Shown here: positions 14,992 to 21,909 of the stretch, piece by piece
Position numbering within the stretch: position 1 is the first letter of the stretch
How the letters are laid out: each line of letters begins with the position of its first letter
Program-made: the position numbers and the translations under genes
NCBI GenBank assembly: GCA_964621605.1
Contig: CAZUMJ010000041.1
Span: 1-25,934, forward strand
Direction: 5' to 3'
Source of the DNA: CAZUMJ01 sp964621605
GTDB taxonomy: Bacteria > Actinomycetota > Acidimicrobiia > Acidimicrobiales > Iamiaceae
Length of the DNA: 25,934 bases
The notes under the pieces: generated by a model
What the model saw: the letters and a program-made list of their open reading frames with translations, nothing else
The model's database searches: none
What the model was told of the DNA's origin: nothing

Positions 14992-17517
14992 ATGGCACTT
15001 GACCCGAACCGGTGGACCCTCAAGACGCAAGAGGCGTTCAGCGCTGCCGTCGAGGCGGCACGCGCCCAGGCAAACCCGGAGGTGACACCGGCGCACCTGC
15101 TGGTCGGTCTGCTCGGGCAAGCCGAGGGTGTGGTGTTGCCGCTTCTCGAGGCCGTCGGTCGACCGCCGCTGCAGGTGCGCAACGCGGCAGAGGAAGCGGT
15201 CGCCAAGCTTCCCCGTGCGCATGGCGGGTCCGAGGCGCGGATCGGGCGTGAGCTCCAAGCGGTGCTCGACGCGGCCGACGTCGCCCGTGCCGAGCTCCAA
15301 GACGAGTACCTCTCCACCGAGCACCTCCTCTTGGGGTTGGCTGCCGCCGGTGCCGCGCGAAGCGCCCCAGAGCTGCTCGGTGTCGACCGGGAGCGTCTGG
15401 TCGCCGCCCTTGCGCAGGTGCGTGGCAACCACCGCGTCACCTCGCAGAATCCGGAAGAGACCTTCCAGGCGCTTGAGCGCTACGGCCGTGACCTCACCGA
15501 CGCTGCTCGTCAGGGCAAGCTCGATCCGGTCATCGGTCGTGACGAAGAGATCCGCCGCACGATCCAGGTGCTGAGTCGCCGCACGAAGAACAACCCCGTG
15601 CTCATCGGCGAGCCCGGCGTCGGCAAGACGGCCATCGTCGAGGGGCTGGCCCGGCGCATCGTCGAGGGCGATGTCCCGGAGAGCCTCAAGAAAAAGCGTG
15701 TCATCTCCCTCGATCTCGGCGGCCTGGTCGCGGGGGCGAAGTATCGAGGCGAGTTCGAGGAGCGGCTCAAGGCGGTCCTCGCCGAGATCACCGCCGCGGA
15801 GGGTGAGGTCATCACCTTCATCGATGAGCTCCACACGATCGTCGGCGCCGGCAAGGCCGACGGCGCCATGGATGCCGGGCAGATGATCAAGCCGATGCTG
15901 GCGCGCGGCGAGCTGCGCCTCATCGGTGCGACGACGCTCGACGAGTACCGCAAGTTCATCGAGTCCGACGCGGCGCTCGAGCGTCGGTTCCAGCAGGTGT
16001 TCGTGGGGCAGCCCTCTGTCGAAGACACGATCGCGATCCTGCGCGGCCTCGCCGAGCGCTATGAGGTGCACCACGGCGTCCGCATCCAAGACGCCGCACT
16101 CGTCGCCGCAGCGGTGCTGTCAGATCGGTACATCACGGGGCGCTTCCTGCCCGACAAGGCGATCGACTTGGTCGACGAGGCGGCAGCGAAGCTCCGCATC
16201 GAGATCGACTCGGTGCCGACCGAGATCGATGTGGTCGAGCGCCGAGTGCGTCAGCTCGAGATCGAGCGCCTTGCACTGGCGAAGGAGAGCGACGCCGCAT
16301 CGGGAGAGCGCCTCGACGCGCTCGACAAGGAGCTGGCGGAGCTCAACGAGAAGGCCACGGCCATGCGAGCCCACTGGCAGAACGAGACTGAGGCCATCAC
16401 GGCCATCCGCGACTTGAAGGGCCGCCTCGAGGCACTGCGCGGTGAGGTCGAACGTGCGGCCGACCTCGAGCGTGCCGCGGAGATCCGCTACGGGCAGATC
16501 CCCGAGTTGGAGCACGCGGTCGACGAGGCCACCGCGCGGCTGGCGGCACTCCAGGTCGATCAGCGGATGCTCAAAGAAGAGGTCGACGAGGAAGACGTCG
16601 CCGAAGTCGTCAGCAAATGGACCGGTGTGCCCCTCTCGCGCCTGATGGAAGGTGAGGTCGCAAAGCTCGTTCGCATGGAGGAGGTCCTCCACGAGCGCGT
16701 GATCGGGCAAGAAGACGCCGTTCGTGCCGTCGCGAACGCGATTCGCCGCAGCCGAGCCGGCATCGCCGACCCCAACCGCCCGATCGGCAGCTTCCTCTTC
16801 CTCGGGCCGACCGGTGTGGGCAAGACGGAGCTCGCCCGCACCTTGGCCGACTTCCTCTTCGACGACGAGCGGGCAATGGTCCGCATCGACATGAGCGAGT
16901 ACATGGAGAAGCACGCGGTCAGTCGACTGGTGGGTGCGCCCCCCGGGTATGTGGGCTACGACCAGGGCGGTCAGCTCACCGAGGCGGTCCGCCGACGCCC
17001 CTACGCGGTGATCCTGCTCGACGAGGTCGAAAAGGCTCACCCCGACGTGTTCAACGTGCTCCTGCAGTTGCTCGACGACGGGCGCCTGACCGATGGGCAG
17101 GGGCGCACGGTCGACTTCACCAACACCGTGCTCATCATGACGTCGAACCTGCCGGGCGATCCGCGTGACTTCTTCAAGCCGGAGTTCATCAATCGGGTCG
17201 ACGACATCATCCGCTTCCGTGAGCTCAGCGAGGCCGACCTTGAACGCATCGTCGACATCCAGCTCGAAGGGCTGCGGCGACGACTCGCGGATCGACGCCT
17301 CACGCTGGTTGTGAGCCCCGAGGCCGAAGCGTTCCTCGCTCGCGAAGGGTTCGACCCGGCATTCGGTGCGCGTCCCCTGAAGCGGGTCATCCAACGTGAG
17401 GTGAGCGACAGGCTCGCGTTGGCGCTGCTCGACGGGCGCTACGTAGACGGCGACACGGTGACGGTCGACGTGTCCGCAGCGGACGGCGACGCCGGCGGCG
17501 AGATCGCGCTTCGTTGA
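14992..17517 (+). CDS. clpB: ATP-dependent disaggregase ClpB (Hsp100)
   Basis: 841 residues, slightly short for ClpB. Clp N-terminal repeats occupy residues 1-145. The first AAA+ module has Walker A GEPGVGKT (206-213), pore loop KYRG (250-253) and Walker B VITFIDELHT (273-282). A coiled-coil middle domain follows (about 390-515), which is what distinguishes ClpB from ClpC/ClpA. The second AAA+ module has Walker A GPTGVGKT (605-612), pore loop GYVGYDQGG, Walker B ILLDEVEKAHPDV and the RPLKRVIQREV sensor-2 region. It extracts polypeptides from aggregates together with DnaK, DnaJ and GrpE encoded upstream. The segment between TSNL and FKPEFINR is only 7 residues, shorter than in ClpB proteins I recall. 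Its upstream region shows no HAIR site. Confidence 0.96.
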   Translation: MALDPNRWTLKTQEAFSAAVEAARAQANPEVTPAHLLVGLLGQAEGVVLPLLEAVGRPPLQVRNAAEEAVAKLPRAHGGSEARIGRELQAVLDAADVARAELQDEYLSTEHLLLGLAAAGAARSAPELLGVDRERLVAALAQVRGNHRVTSQNPEETFQALERYGRDLTDAARQGKLDPVIGRDEEIRRTIQVLSRRTKNNPVLIGEPGVGKTAIVEGLARRIVEGDVPESLKKKRVISLDLGGLVAGAKYRGEFEERLKAVLAEITAAEGEVITFIDELHTIVGAGKADGAMDAGQMIKPMLARGELRLIGATTLDEYRKFIESDAALERRFQQVFVGQPSVEDTIAILRGLAERYEVHHGVRIQDAALVAAAVLSDRYITGRFLPDKAIDLVDEAAAKLRIEIDSVPTEIDVVERRVRQLEIERLALAKESDAASGERLDALDKELAELNEKATAMRAHWQNETEAITAIRDLKGRLEALRGEVERAADLERAAEIRYGQIPELEHAVDEATARLAALQVDQRMLKEEVDEEDVAEVVSKWTGVPLSRLMEGEVAKLVRMEEVLHERVIGQEDAVRAVANAIRRSRAGIADPNRPIGSFLFLGPTGVGKTELARTLADFLFDDERAMVRIDMSEYMEKHAVSRLVGAPPGYVGYDQGGQLTEAVRRRPYAVILLDEVEKAHPDVFNVLLQLLDDGRLTDGQGRTVDFTNTVLIMTSNLPGDPRDFFKPEFINRVDDIIRFRELSEADLERIVDIQLEGLRRRLADRRLTLVVSPEAEAFLAREGFDPAFGARPLKRVIQREVSDRLALALLDGRYVDGDTVTVDVSAADGDAGGEIALR

Positions 17518-17521
17518 ACAG

Positions 17522-17568
17522 TCGCACCTTGCGGGCAGGTCCGGCCGTGGCCGCCCGAACCGGTGCGA
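17522..17568 (+). terminator. nested stem-loop between clpB and purA
   Basis: Outer arms TCGCACC (17522-17528) / GGTGCGA (17562-17568), with inner complementary pairs CGGGC/GCCCG and CGGCC/GGCCG, directly after the clpB stop. Probably a factor-independent or structural terminator for clpB. The outer heptamer also recurs before purC. Confidence 0.5.
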
Positions 17569-17588
17569 GCGAGAACCGGGTAGGGCAC

Positions 17589-17594
17589 TAGCCT
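17589..17594 (+). promoter_or_regulatory. -10 box of purA
   Basis: TAGCCT preceded by AGGGCAC, identical in context to the promoter at 7547-7552. It lies 41 bp upstream of the GTG start, giving a leader of about 35 nt with GAAGGAG (17622-17628). Confidence 0.45.
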
Positions 17595-17635
17595 CGTCGT
17601 GTTTGTGTTCCGGCTGATCACGAAGGAGTGGAGCC

Positions 17636-18970
17636 GTGCCAGCGACCGTCGTCGTCGGCACCCAGTGGGGCGATGAGGGCAAGGGGAAGGTCACCGACCT
17701 CATCGCCAAGGAGATGCAGGTGGTCGTTCGCTACCAAGGCGGCCACAATGCCGGCCACACCTTGGTCGTCGACGGCGAAACGTTCGCCCTCCAACTGGTG
17801 CCGAGTGGGATCCTCTACGACCACATCGTCCCCGTTCTCGCGAACGGGGTCGTCATCGACCCCCGCGTGTTGCTGGCCGAGGTCGACCAGCTCACAGCCA
17901 AGGGCGTCGACTGCTCACGGCTGGTCGTGAGCGGCAATGCGCATCTGATCCTTCCGTACCACCAAGAGCTCGACCGCCTCACCGAACGGCGACTCGGCAA
18001 GTCGAAGTTGGGCACCACCAAGCGCGGCATCGGGCCCGCGTATGCAGACAAGGCAGCCCGCGTCGGCATCCGTGTGCAAGACCTGCTCGACCCGAAGATC
18101 TTCCGGGCGAAGCTCGACGTGGTCCTGAAGGAGAAGAACGCCATCCTCGCGAAGGTGTTCAACCAGCTTCCGCTCGACGCAGATGAGATCGCTGCGGAGT
18201 ATCTCGACGAGTGCGCGCCACGCCTGGCGCCTCACATCGGCGACACGGTGGGGCTCCTCCACGACGCGCTCGAGGCCGGCCAGCACGTGCTGTTCGAGGG
18301 TGCGCAAGCCACGTTCTTGGATCTCGATCACGGCACCTACCCGTTCGTGACGTCGTCAAACCCGGTCGCCGGAGGCGCATGTGTCGGATCGGGCGTCGGA
18401 CCCCGCGACATCGGCCGCGTGATCGGGATCGCCAAGGCGTATGTGACCCGCGTCGGCACAGGGCCCTTCCCGACGGAGCTCCCCATCTCGGCCGAAGCGG
18501 TCGGCGGGCGCGACGCCACGGGCGCAGACCCGGCGGACCTCGCCGTGGGCGACCACATCGTTGAGGTCGGGCACGAGTACGGCACCAACAGCGGGCGTCG
18601 TCGCCGTCCGGGCTGGTTCGATGCGGTGATGTTGCGCCACGCGGTTCGGCTGAACTCCCTCACCGAAGTGGCGATCACCAAGCTCGACATCTTCGACACG
18701 CTCGACCGCCTCAAGGTCTGTGTCGCCTACGAGATCGATGGCGAGCGCGTCACCAAGTTGCCGTACCACCAGTCGCAGCTCCACAAGGCCGTGCCGGTCT
18801 ATGAGGAGCTCCCCGGCTGGCAGTCCGACCTGTCGACGGTGCACGACGCAGCAGACCTGCCGACTGAGGCGGCCGACTACCTGGCGTTCCTCGAGGACCA
18901 GATCGGCGTGCCGGTGCGCGTGGTCGGGACCGGCCCCGGCCGCGACGAGTACGTCGTCCGGGAAGGCTGA
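17636..18970 (+). CDS. purA: adenylosuccinate synthetase
   Basis: 444 residues from GTG 17636, with GAAGGAG 7 nt upstream. It condenses IMP and aspartate with GTP hydrolysis to adenylosuccinate, the first step from IMP to AMP. The P-loop is VVGTQWGDEGKGKVTDLI (catalytic Asp in GDEGKGK), followed by YQGGHNAGHT (catalytic His), TTKRGIGPAYADK (IMP-binding) and LFEGAQATFLDLDHGTYPFV. The protein is somewhat longer than the usual 425-432 residues because of extra sequence around EAVGGRDATGADPADLAVGD, before the HEYGTNSGRRRRPGW segment. It is followed 2 nt later by purD, so the two are probably co-transcribed; PurB, which acts on its product, is encoded 3 kb downstream. Confidence 0.98.
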   Translation: MPATVVVGTQWGDEGKGKVTDLIAKEMQVVVRYQGGHNAGHTLVVDGETFALQLVPSGILYDHIVPVLANGVVIDPRVLLAEVDQLTAKGVDCSRLVVSGNAHLILPYHQELDRLTERRLGKSKLGTTKRGIGPAYADKAARVGIRVQDLLDPKIFRAKLDVVLKEKNAILAKVFNQLPLDADEIAAEYLDECAPRLAPHIGDTVGLLHDALEAGQHVLFEGAQATFLDLDHGTYPFVTSSNPVAGGACVGSGVGPRDIGRVIGIAKAYVTRVGTGPFPTELPISAEAVGGRDATGADPADLAVGDHIVEVGHEYGTNSGRRRRPGWFDAVMLRHAVRLNSLTEVAITKLDIFDTLDRLKVCVAYEIDGERVTKLPYHQSQLHKAVPVYEELPGWQSDLSTVHDAADLPTEAADYLAFLEDQIGVPVRVVGTGPGRDEYVVREG

Positions 18971-18972
18971 AC

Positions 18973-20223
18973 GTGCGGGTCTGCGTCGTCGGCTCCGGGG
19001 GGCGTGAGCACGCCTTGGCCGTGGTCTTGGCCCGCGACGCGGACGTCGTCGTGACGCCCGGCAACCCGGGAGTCGACACGGCGTGTGGCGGAGGAGCAGG
19101 CACCCCGACGGGGTCGATCACGGTGACCGACACGCCAGCGCTCGACGTCGACGCAGACCTCTATGTGATCGGGCCCGAGGCACCGTTGGTAGACGGGCTC
19201 GCAGACCGCCTCCGAGCCGCGGGCCGTCTCGTGTTTGGCCCGGGCGCCGACGGCGCACGCCTGGAGGGCTCAAAGGCCTTCATGAAGCAGGTCCTCGTCG
19301 ACGCAGGGGTGCCCACGGCACGCCACGGATCCTTCGACGATGTCGCCGCGGCCGTCGCCTTCCTCGACGAGCTCCCAGGCCCGTGGGTCGTGAAGACGGA
19401 TGGTCTTGCCGCCGGGAAGGGCGTGCTGGTCACCGCCGACCTGGAGGCCGCACGCGTGGACGTGCGCGACAAGCTCTCTGGTTCGGCGTTCGGCGATGCC
19501 GGCCGCCGCGTTGTGATCGAGGAGGGCCTGCAGGGTCCGGAGCTCTCGATCCTCGCGGTGTGCGACGGCACCCGGGCGGTGGCGCTGGCGCCTGCACAAG
19601 ACTTCAAGCGCGCCCTCGACGGTGACCGGGGCCCCAATACCGGTGGCATGGGTGCGTACTCGCCCGTGCCGGTCGCGACTGACGCGATCGTCGATCAGGT
19701 CATGGCCGAAGGGGTGCTCCCCACCCTTGCGCTCCTGCGTGCACGCGGCATCGATTACCGCGGGGTGCTCTACGCCGGGCTGATGCTCACCGCCGACGGC
19801 CCAAAGATGCTCGAGTACAACGTGCGTTTTGGTGACCCGGAGACGCAGGTCGTGCTCCCGCGACTTCAGTCGAGCCTCACCGAGTTGTTGGCGTCCGCCG
19901 CGGCGGGCGACCTCGGGGAGCCTCCACGGTTCGTCAACGACGCGGCGGTCACGGTGGTCTGTGCCGCCGAGGGCTATCCCTCGGCCCCCCGCACCGGTGA
20001 TGCCATCGACGGGCTCGACGCCGCGCGCGCGGTGCCGGGCGTGTCGGTGTTCTGCGCCGGAGTCGGCTCGGGTGCCGACGGTCGACTGGTCACCGCGGGA
20101 GGCCGGGTCTTGAACGTCACCGCGCTGGCACCGACGGTTGCCGAGGCGCGCCGTCGGGCGTACGAGGCGGTTGCGTGCATCTCCTGGCCGGGCATGCACG
20201 TCCGCAACGACATCGCCAGCTGA
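18973..20223 (+). CDS. purD: phosphoribosylamine-glycine ligase (GARS)
   Basis: 416 residues from GTG 18973, 2 nt after the purA stop with GGGAAGG inside the end of purA as a ribosome binding site. It joins phosphoribosylamine and glycine with ATP to give GAR, the second step of de novo purine synthesis. N-terminal GSGGREHALAVVLA and VVVTPGNPG are family signatures; the ATP-grasp domain shows VVKTDGLAAGKGVLV, IEEGLQGPELSILAV and the metal/ATP-binding YNVRFGDPETQVVLPRL, and there is a C-terminal beta-barrel lid. In this organism it is a single-function protein, not fused to PurM or PurN. Confidence 0.97.
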   Translation: MRVCVVGSGGREHALAVVLARDADVVVTPGNPGVDTACGGGAGTPTGSITVTDTPALDVDADLYVIGPEAPLVDGLADRLRAAGRLVFGPGADGARLEGSKAFMKQVLVDAGVPTARHGSFDDVAAAVAFLDELPGPWVVKTDGLAAGKGVLVTADLEAARVDVRDKLSGSAFGDAGRRVVIEEGLQGPELSILAVCDGTRAVALAPAQDFKRALDGDRGPNTGGMGAYSPVPVATDAIVDQVMAEGVLPTLALLRARGIDYRGVLYAGLMLTADGPKMLEYNVRFGDPETQVVLPRLQSSLTELLASAAAGDLGEPPRFVNDAAVTVVCAAEGYPSAPRTGDAIDGLDAARAVPGVSVFCAGVGSGADGRLVTAGGRVLNVTALAPTVAEARRRAYEAVACISWPGMHVRNDIAS

Positions 20224-20279
20224 CACGCGGTTCGGGCGCCCTCGACGCCGCGGGTTGAGGTACCGGTTCTCCTTCCGGT

Positions 20280-20285
20280 CATACT
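20280..20285 (+). promoter_or_regulatory. possible -10 box, near-leaderless start of purE
   Basis: CATACT followed by 6 nt and ATG 20292. It departs from TANNNT in the first base; TTGAGG at 20255-20260 is a possible -35 with a 19-bp spacer. No ribosome binding site is seen near the ATG. Confidence 0.35.
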
Positions 20286-20291
20286 CGCTGC

Positions 20292-20759
20292 ATGACCAAG
20301 GTTGCCGTCCTCATGGGTTCGCCCAACGATCGTTCCAAGATGCAGCCCGCCGCGGACACGTTGGCGGAGTTCGGCTTGGAGGCCGATGTGCGCGTGCTGT
20401 CCGCGCATCGCACGCCGCACGAGGTGGTTGATCTGGTGTCTGGAGCCCGCGACGCCGGCTACGTCGCGTTCATCTGCGGAGCGGGTATGGCGGCGCACCT
20501 CGCCGGCGTGGTGGCCGCGCACACGACGCTTCCGGTCGTCGGGGTGCCGCTGTCTGGGGGTGCGCTCAACGGTGTCGACGCGCTGTACGCGACCGTGCAG
20601 ATGCCAAAGGGCATCCCGGTCGCGACGGTGGCGGTGGATGGGTCTATGAACGCGGCGCTCCTCGTGGTGCAGATGCTCGCGATCACCGACGAGGCATTGG
20701 CGCAGAAGCTCGACGCACATCGCGCGCAGCAGGCCGAGGCCGTACTCGCCGCTGGGTAG
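20292..20759 (+). CDS. purE: N5-carboxyaminoimidazole ribonucleotide mutase
   Basis: 155 residues. It moves the carboxyl of N5-CAIR to give CAIR. MGSPNDRSKMQPAADTLAEF is the substrate-phosphate segment, though most class I enzymes read GSxSDW here; VLSAHRTPHEVV and CGAGMAAHLAGVVAA (active-site histidine) follow, then GVPLSGGALNGVDALYATVQ and MPKGIPVATVAV. The AHL and VQMP segments suit class I (the type that depends on PurK) rather than the class II AIR carboxylase. purK, commonly next to purE, is not in the window. It sits 68 nt after purD, convergent with the zinc-finger gene. Confidence 0.96.
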   Translation: MTKVAVLMGSPNDRSKMQPAADTLAEFGLEADVRVLSAHRTPHEVVDLVSGARDAGYVAFICGAGMAAHLAGVVAAHTTLPVVGVPLSGGALNGVDALYATVQMPKGIPVATVAVDGSMNAALLVVQMLAITDEALAQKLDAHRAQQAEAVLAAG

Positions 20760-20783
20760 CACGACCGACTGACCCGAGACGCG

Positions 20784-20827
20784 CACCAGCCCACCGCTGA
20801 ACGGGCAGATCAGGCGGCGGGCTGGTG
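20784..20827. terminator. long stem-loop between convergent purE and zinc-finger gene
   Basis: Arms CACCAGCCC (20784-20792) and GGGCTGGTG (20819-20827) pair perfectly over 9 bp. Inside, CCGC-TGA (20794-20800) pairs with TCA-G-GCGG (20810-20817) with one bulge, leaving a loop of about 9 nt. It lies 25 nt after the purE stop and about 60 nt past the stop of the opposite gene: a likely bidirectional terminator. Confidence 0.6.
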
Positions 20828-20889
20828 GTGGTGGCCGTCGAGAGCAGGATCCGGCGGCCCCCGATGGGACGGGGAGGCGAGGGAAGGGG

Positions 20890-21603
20890 CTAGAAGAACG
20901 AGCCTCGGTCGTCGTCGTTCGACGGCCACGGCGCTGCGCCCGACCAGCCATCATCTGATGCCGGGGCAGACCAATCGTTGCGTGACGAGCCGTGCTCGTT
21001 CGGGCTGTCAGGCCACGCGGAGCTGCTGAAGCCACCGTCGTCGCCGAAGCCACTGCCGTCGCGCCCGAAGCTGGGCGAGGCGGGGGAGTCGAACCCGCCA
21101 CCGAACGAACCGAAGTCGTCGCCGCCGTCGAATCCGCTCAGCGAGGTGAGGCTGGCGCTGCCGTCGTCGAGCGACGACGCCCACTCCCCAAGCGAGTTGG
21201 AACTCTCGGCACCGACGAGTGCGGGTTCTGGCTCATCGAGGTCGATCAGGTCGGGATCCGACAGGGGGCGACGCGTGACCTCGGGAGCGATCTCTGAAAC
21301 CGGGGCCTCGTTCCCCGGAATCAGTCCCTCGGGGAAGTAGATCGGGATGTCGTCGAAGCTCGGCGTTGCGGCCACCTCGACCACCTGGCTCTTGCGACCG
21401 AAACGACGACGGTCCTTCTTGGCCCGTACCGGCGTCACGGCGGCGCCCCGGCGGACACCTGCCGCGGCGAGCGCGCACTGCACGCAGAAGGGGGGCTTCT
21501 TGGGGCCGAACGAGTAGACGAGGCACTCACCGCAGTAGCGGTGTCCGCACTCTCGACAGTTCTCGACCGCGGCCTCAAACGGATGCTTTGCGCAGCGATC
21601 CAT
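20890..21603 (-). CDS. B-box-type zinc-finger protein with long low-complexity tail
   Basis: 237 residues from ATG 21603 (GAAAGGA about 7 nt upstream). The first 45 residues hold a compact zinc-binding pattern: C4-x2-H7-x8-C16-x2-C19-x4-C24-x2-C27-x12-C40-x2-C43, with CRECGHRYCGECLVYSFG in the middle, like the B-box-type fingers found at the N-terminus of some bacterial membrane proteins. A basic segment (RAKKDRRRFGRKS) follows. Residues from about 85 to the end are acidic and Ser/Gly/Asp/Trp-rich (GGDDFGSFGGGFDSP and similar), probably disordered; there are no membrane helices. Function unknown. It interrupts the pur genes on the opposite strand. The finger probably mediates protein contacts rather than DNA binding; that is inference. 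Confidence 0.8.
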   Translation of the reverse strand: MDRCAKHPFEAAVENCRECGHRYCGECLVYSFGPKKPPFCVQCALAAAGVRRGAAVTPVRAKKDRRRFGRKSQVVEVAATPSFDDIPIYFPEGLIPGNEAPVSEIAPEVTRRPLSDPDLIDLDEPEPALVGAESSNSLGEWASSLDDGSASLTSLSGFDGGDDFGSFGGGFDSPASPSFGRDGSGFGDDGGFSSSAWPDSPNEHGSSRNDWSAPASDDGWSGAAPWPSNDDDRGSFF

Positions 21604-21624
21604 CAAGGGGTCCTTTCGCACCAC

Positions 21625-21646
21625 GCGACCGGCTGCCCCCGGTCGC
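21625..21646 (-). other. hairpin in the leader of the zinc-finger gene
   Basis: GCGACCGG (21625-21632), 6-nt loop, CCGGTCGC (21639-21646): a perfect 8-bp stem 22 nt upstream of the ATG at 21603. On the transcript it would stand just before the ribosome binding site and could influence translation. The surrounding 285-bp gap (21625-21909) otherwise contains only a 19-bp direct repeat and the purB -10 box. Confidence 0.45.
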
Positions 21647-21784
21647 TCACCTGCTTACCGTCGGTTGCATTACCAGCGCTCTTGATCGAAATGGGCCACA
21701 TGGCCCACGTGCGCGCCGCCAGAGCCGGGGTCGACCGCGCGATGCGCGCTGGTGCCGTGACGGATGGGAGGCGCACAGAGGCGT

Positions 21785-21828
21785 TGCTGGTCCGGAGGCA
21801 CGGTGAGGCTGCTGGTCCGGAGGCACGG
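21785..21828. repeat. 19-bp tandem direct repeat upstream of purB
   Basis: TGCTGGTCCGGAGGCACGG occurs at 21785-21803 and again, identically, at 21810-21828 (period 25 bp). It lies 73-116 bp upstream of the purB -10 box. It is a local duplication or a pair of protein binding sites. Confidence 0.7.
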
Positions 21829-21900
21829 GGAAACAAGCGCCGCGGTCACCCCTGGTCGTCGGTCGACCGATCGGGATGGGACCGCCCCTGATGCGCCCGG

Positions 21901-21906
21901 TACCCT
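21901..21906 (+). promoter_or_regulatory. -10 box of purB
   Basis: TACCCT ends only 3 nt before ATG 21910 but exactly 6 nt before the in-frame GTG 21913. With the 6-8 bp spacing of other genes here, transcription would begin at the GTG, making that the leaderless start. Confidence 0.45.
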
Positions 21907-21909
21907 GAG

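Noticed and set aside
16120..17709. Minus-strand open frame opposite clpB
   Set aside because: Shadow of clpB, no recognisable domain.
21640..21720. tRNA-like sequence near 21650-21700
   Set aside because: A stretch reading like part of an anticodon arm on the minus strand, but no acceptor stem or T-arm pairing could be built around it.
21716..21909. Small plus-strand coding region before purB
   Set aside because: Frames here are Arg-rich, cross the tandem repeat and the purB promoter, and have no ribosome binding site.
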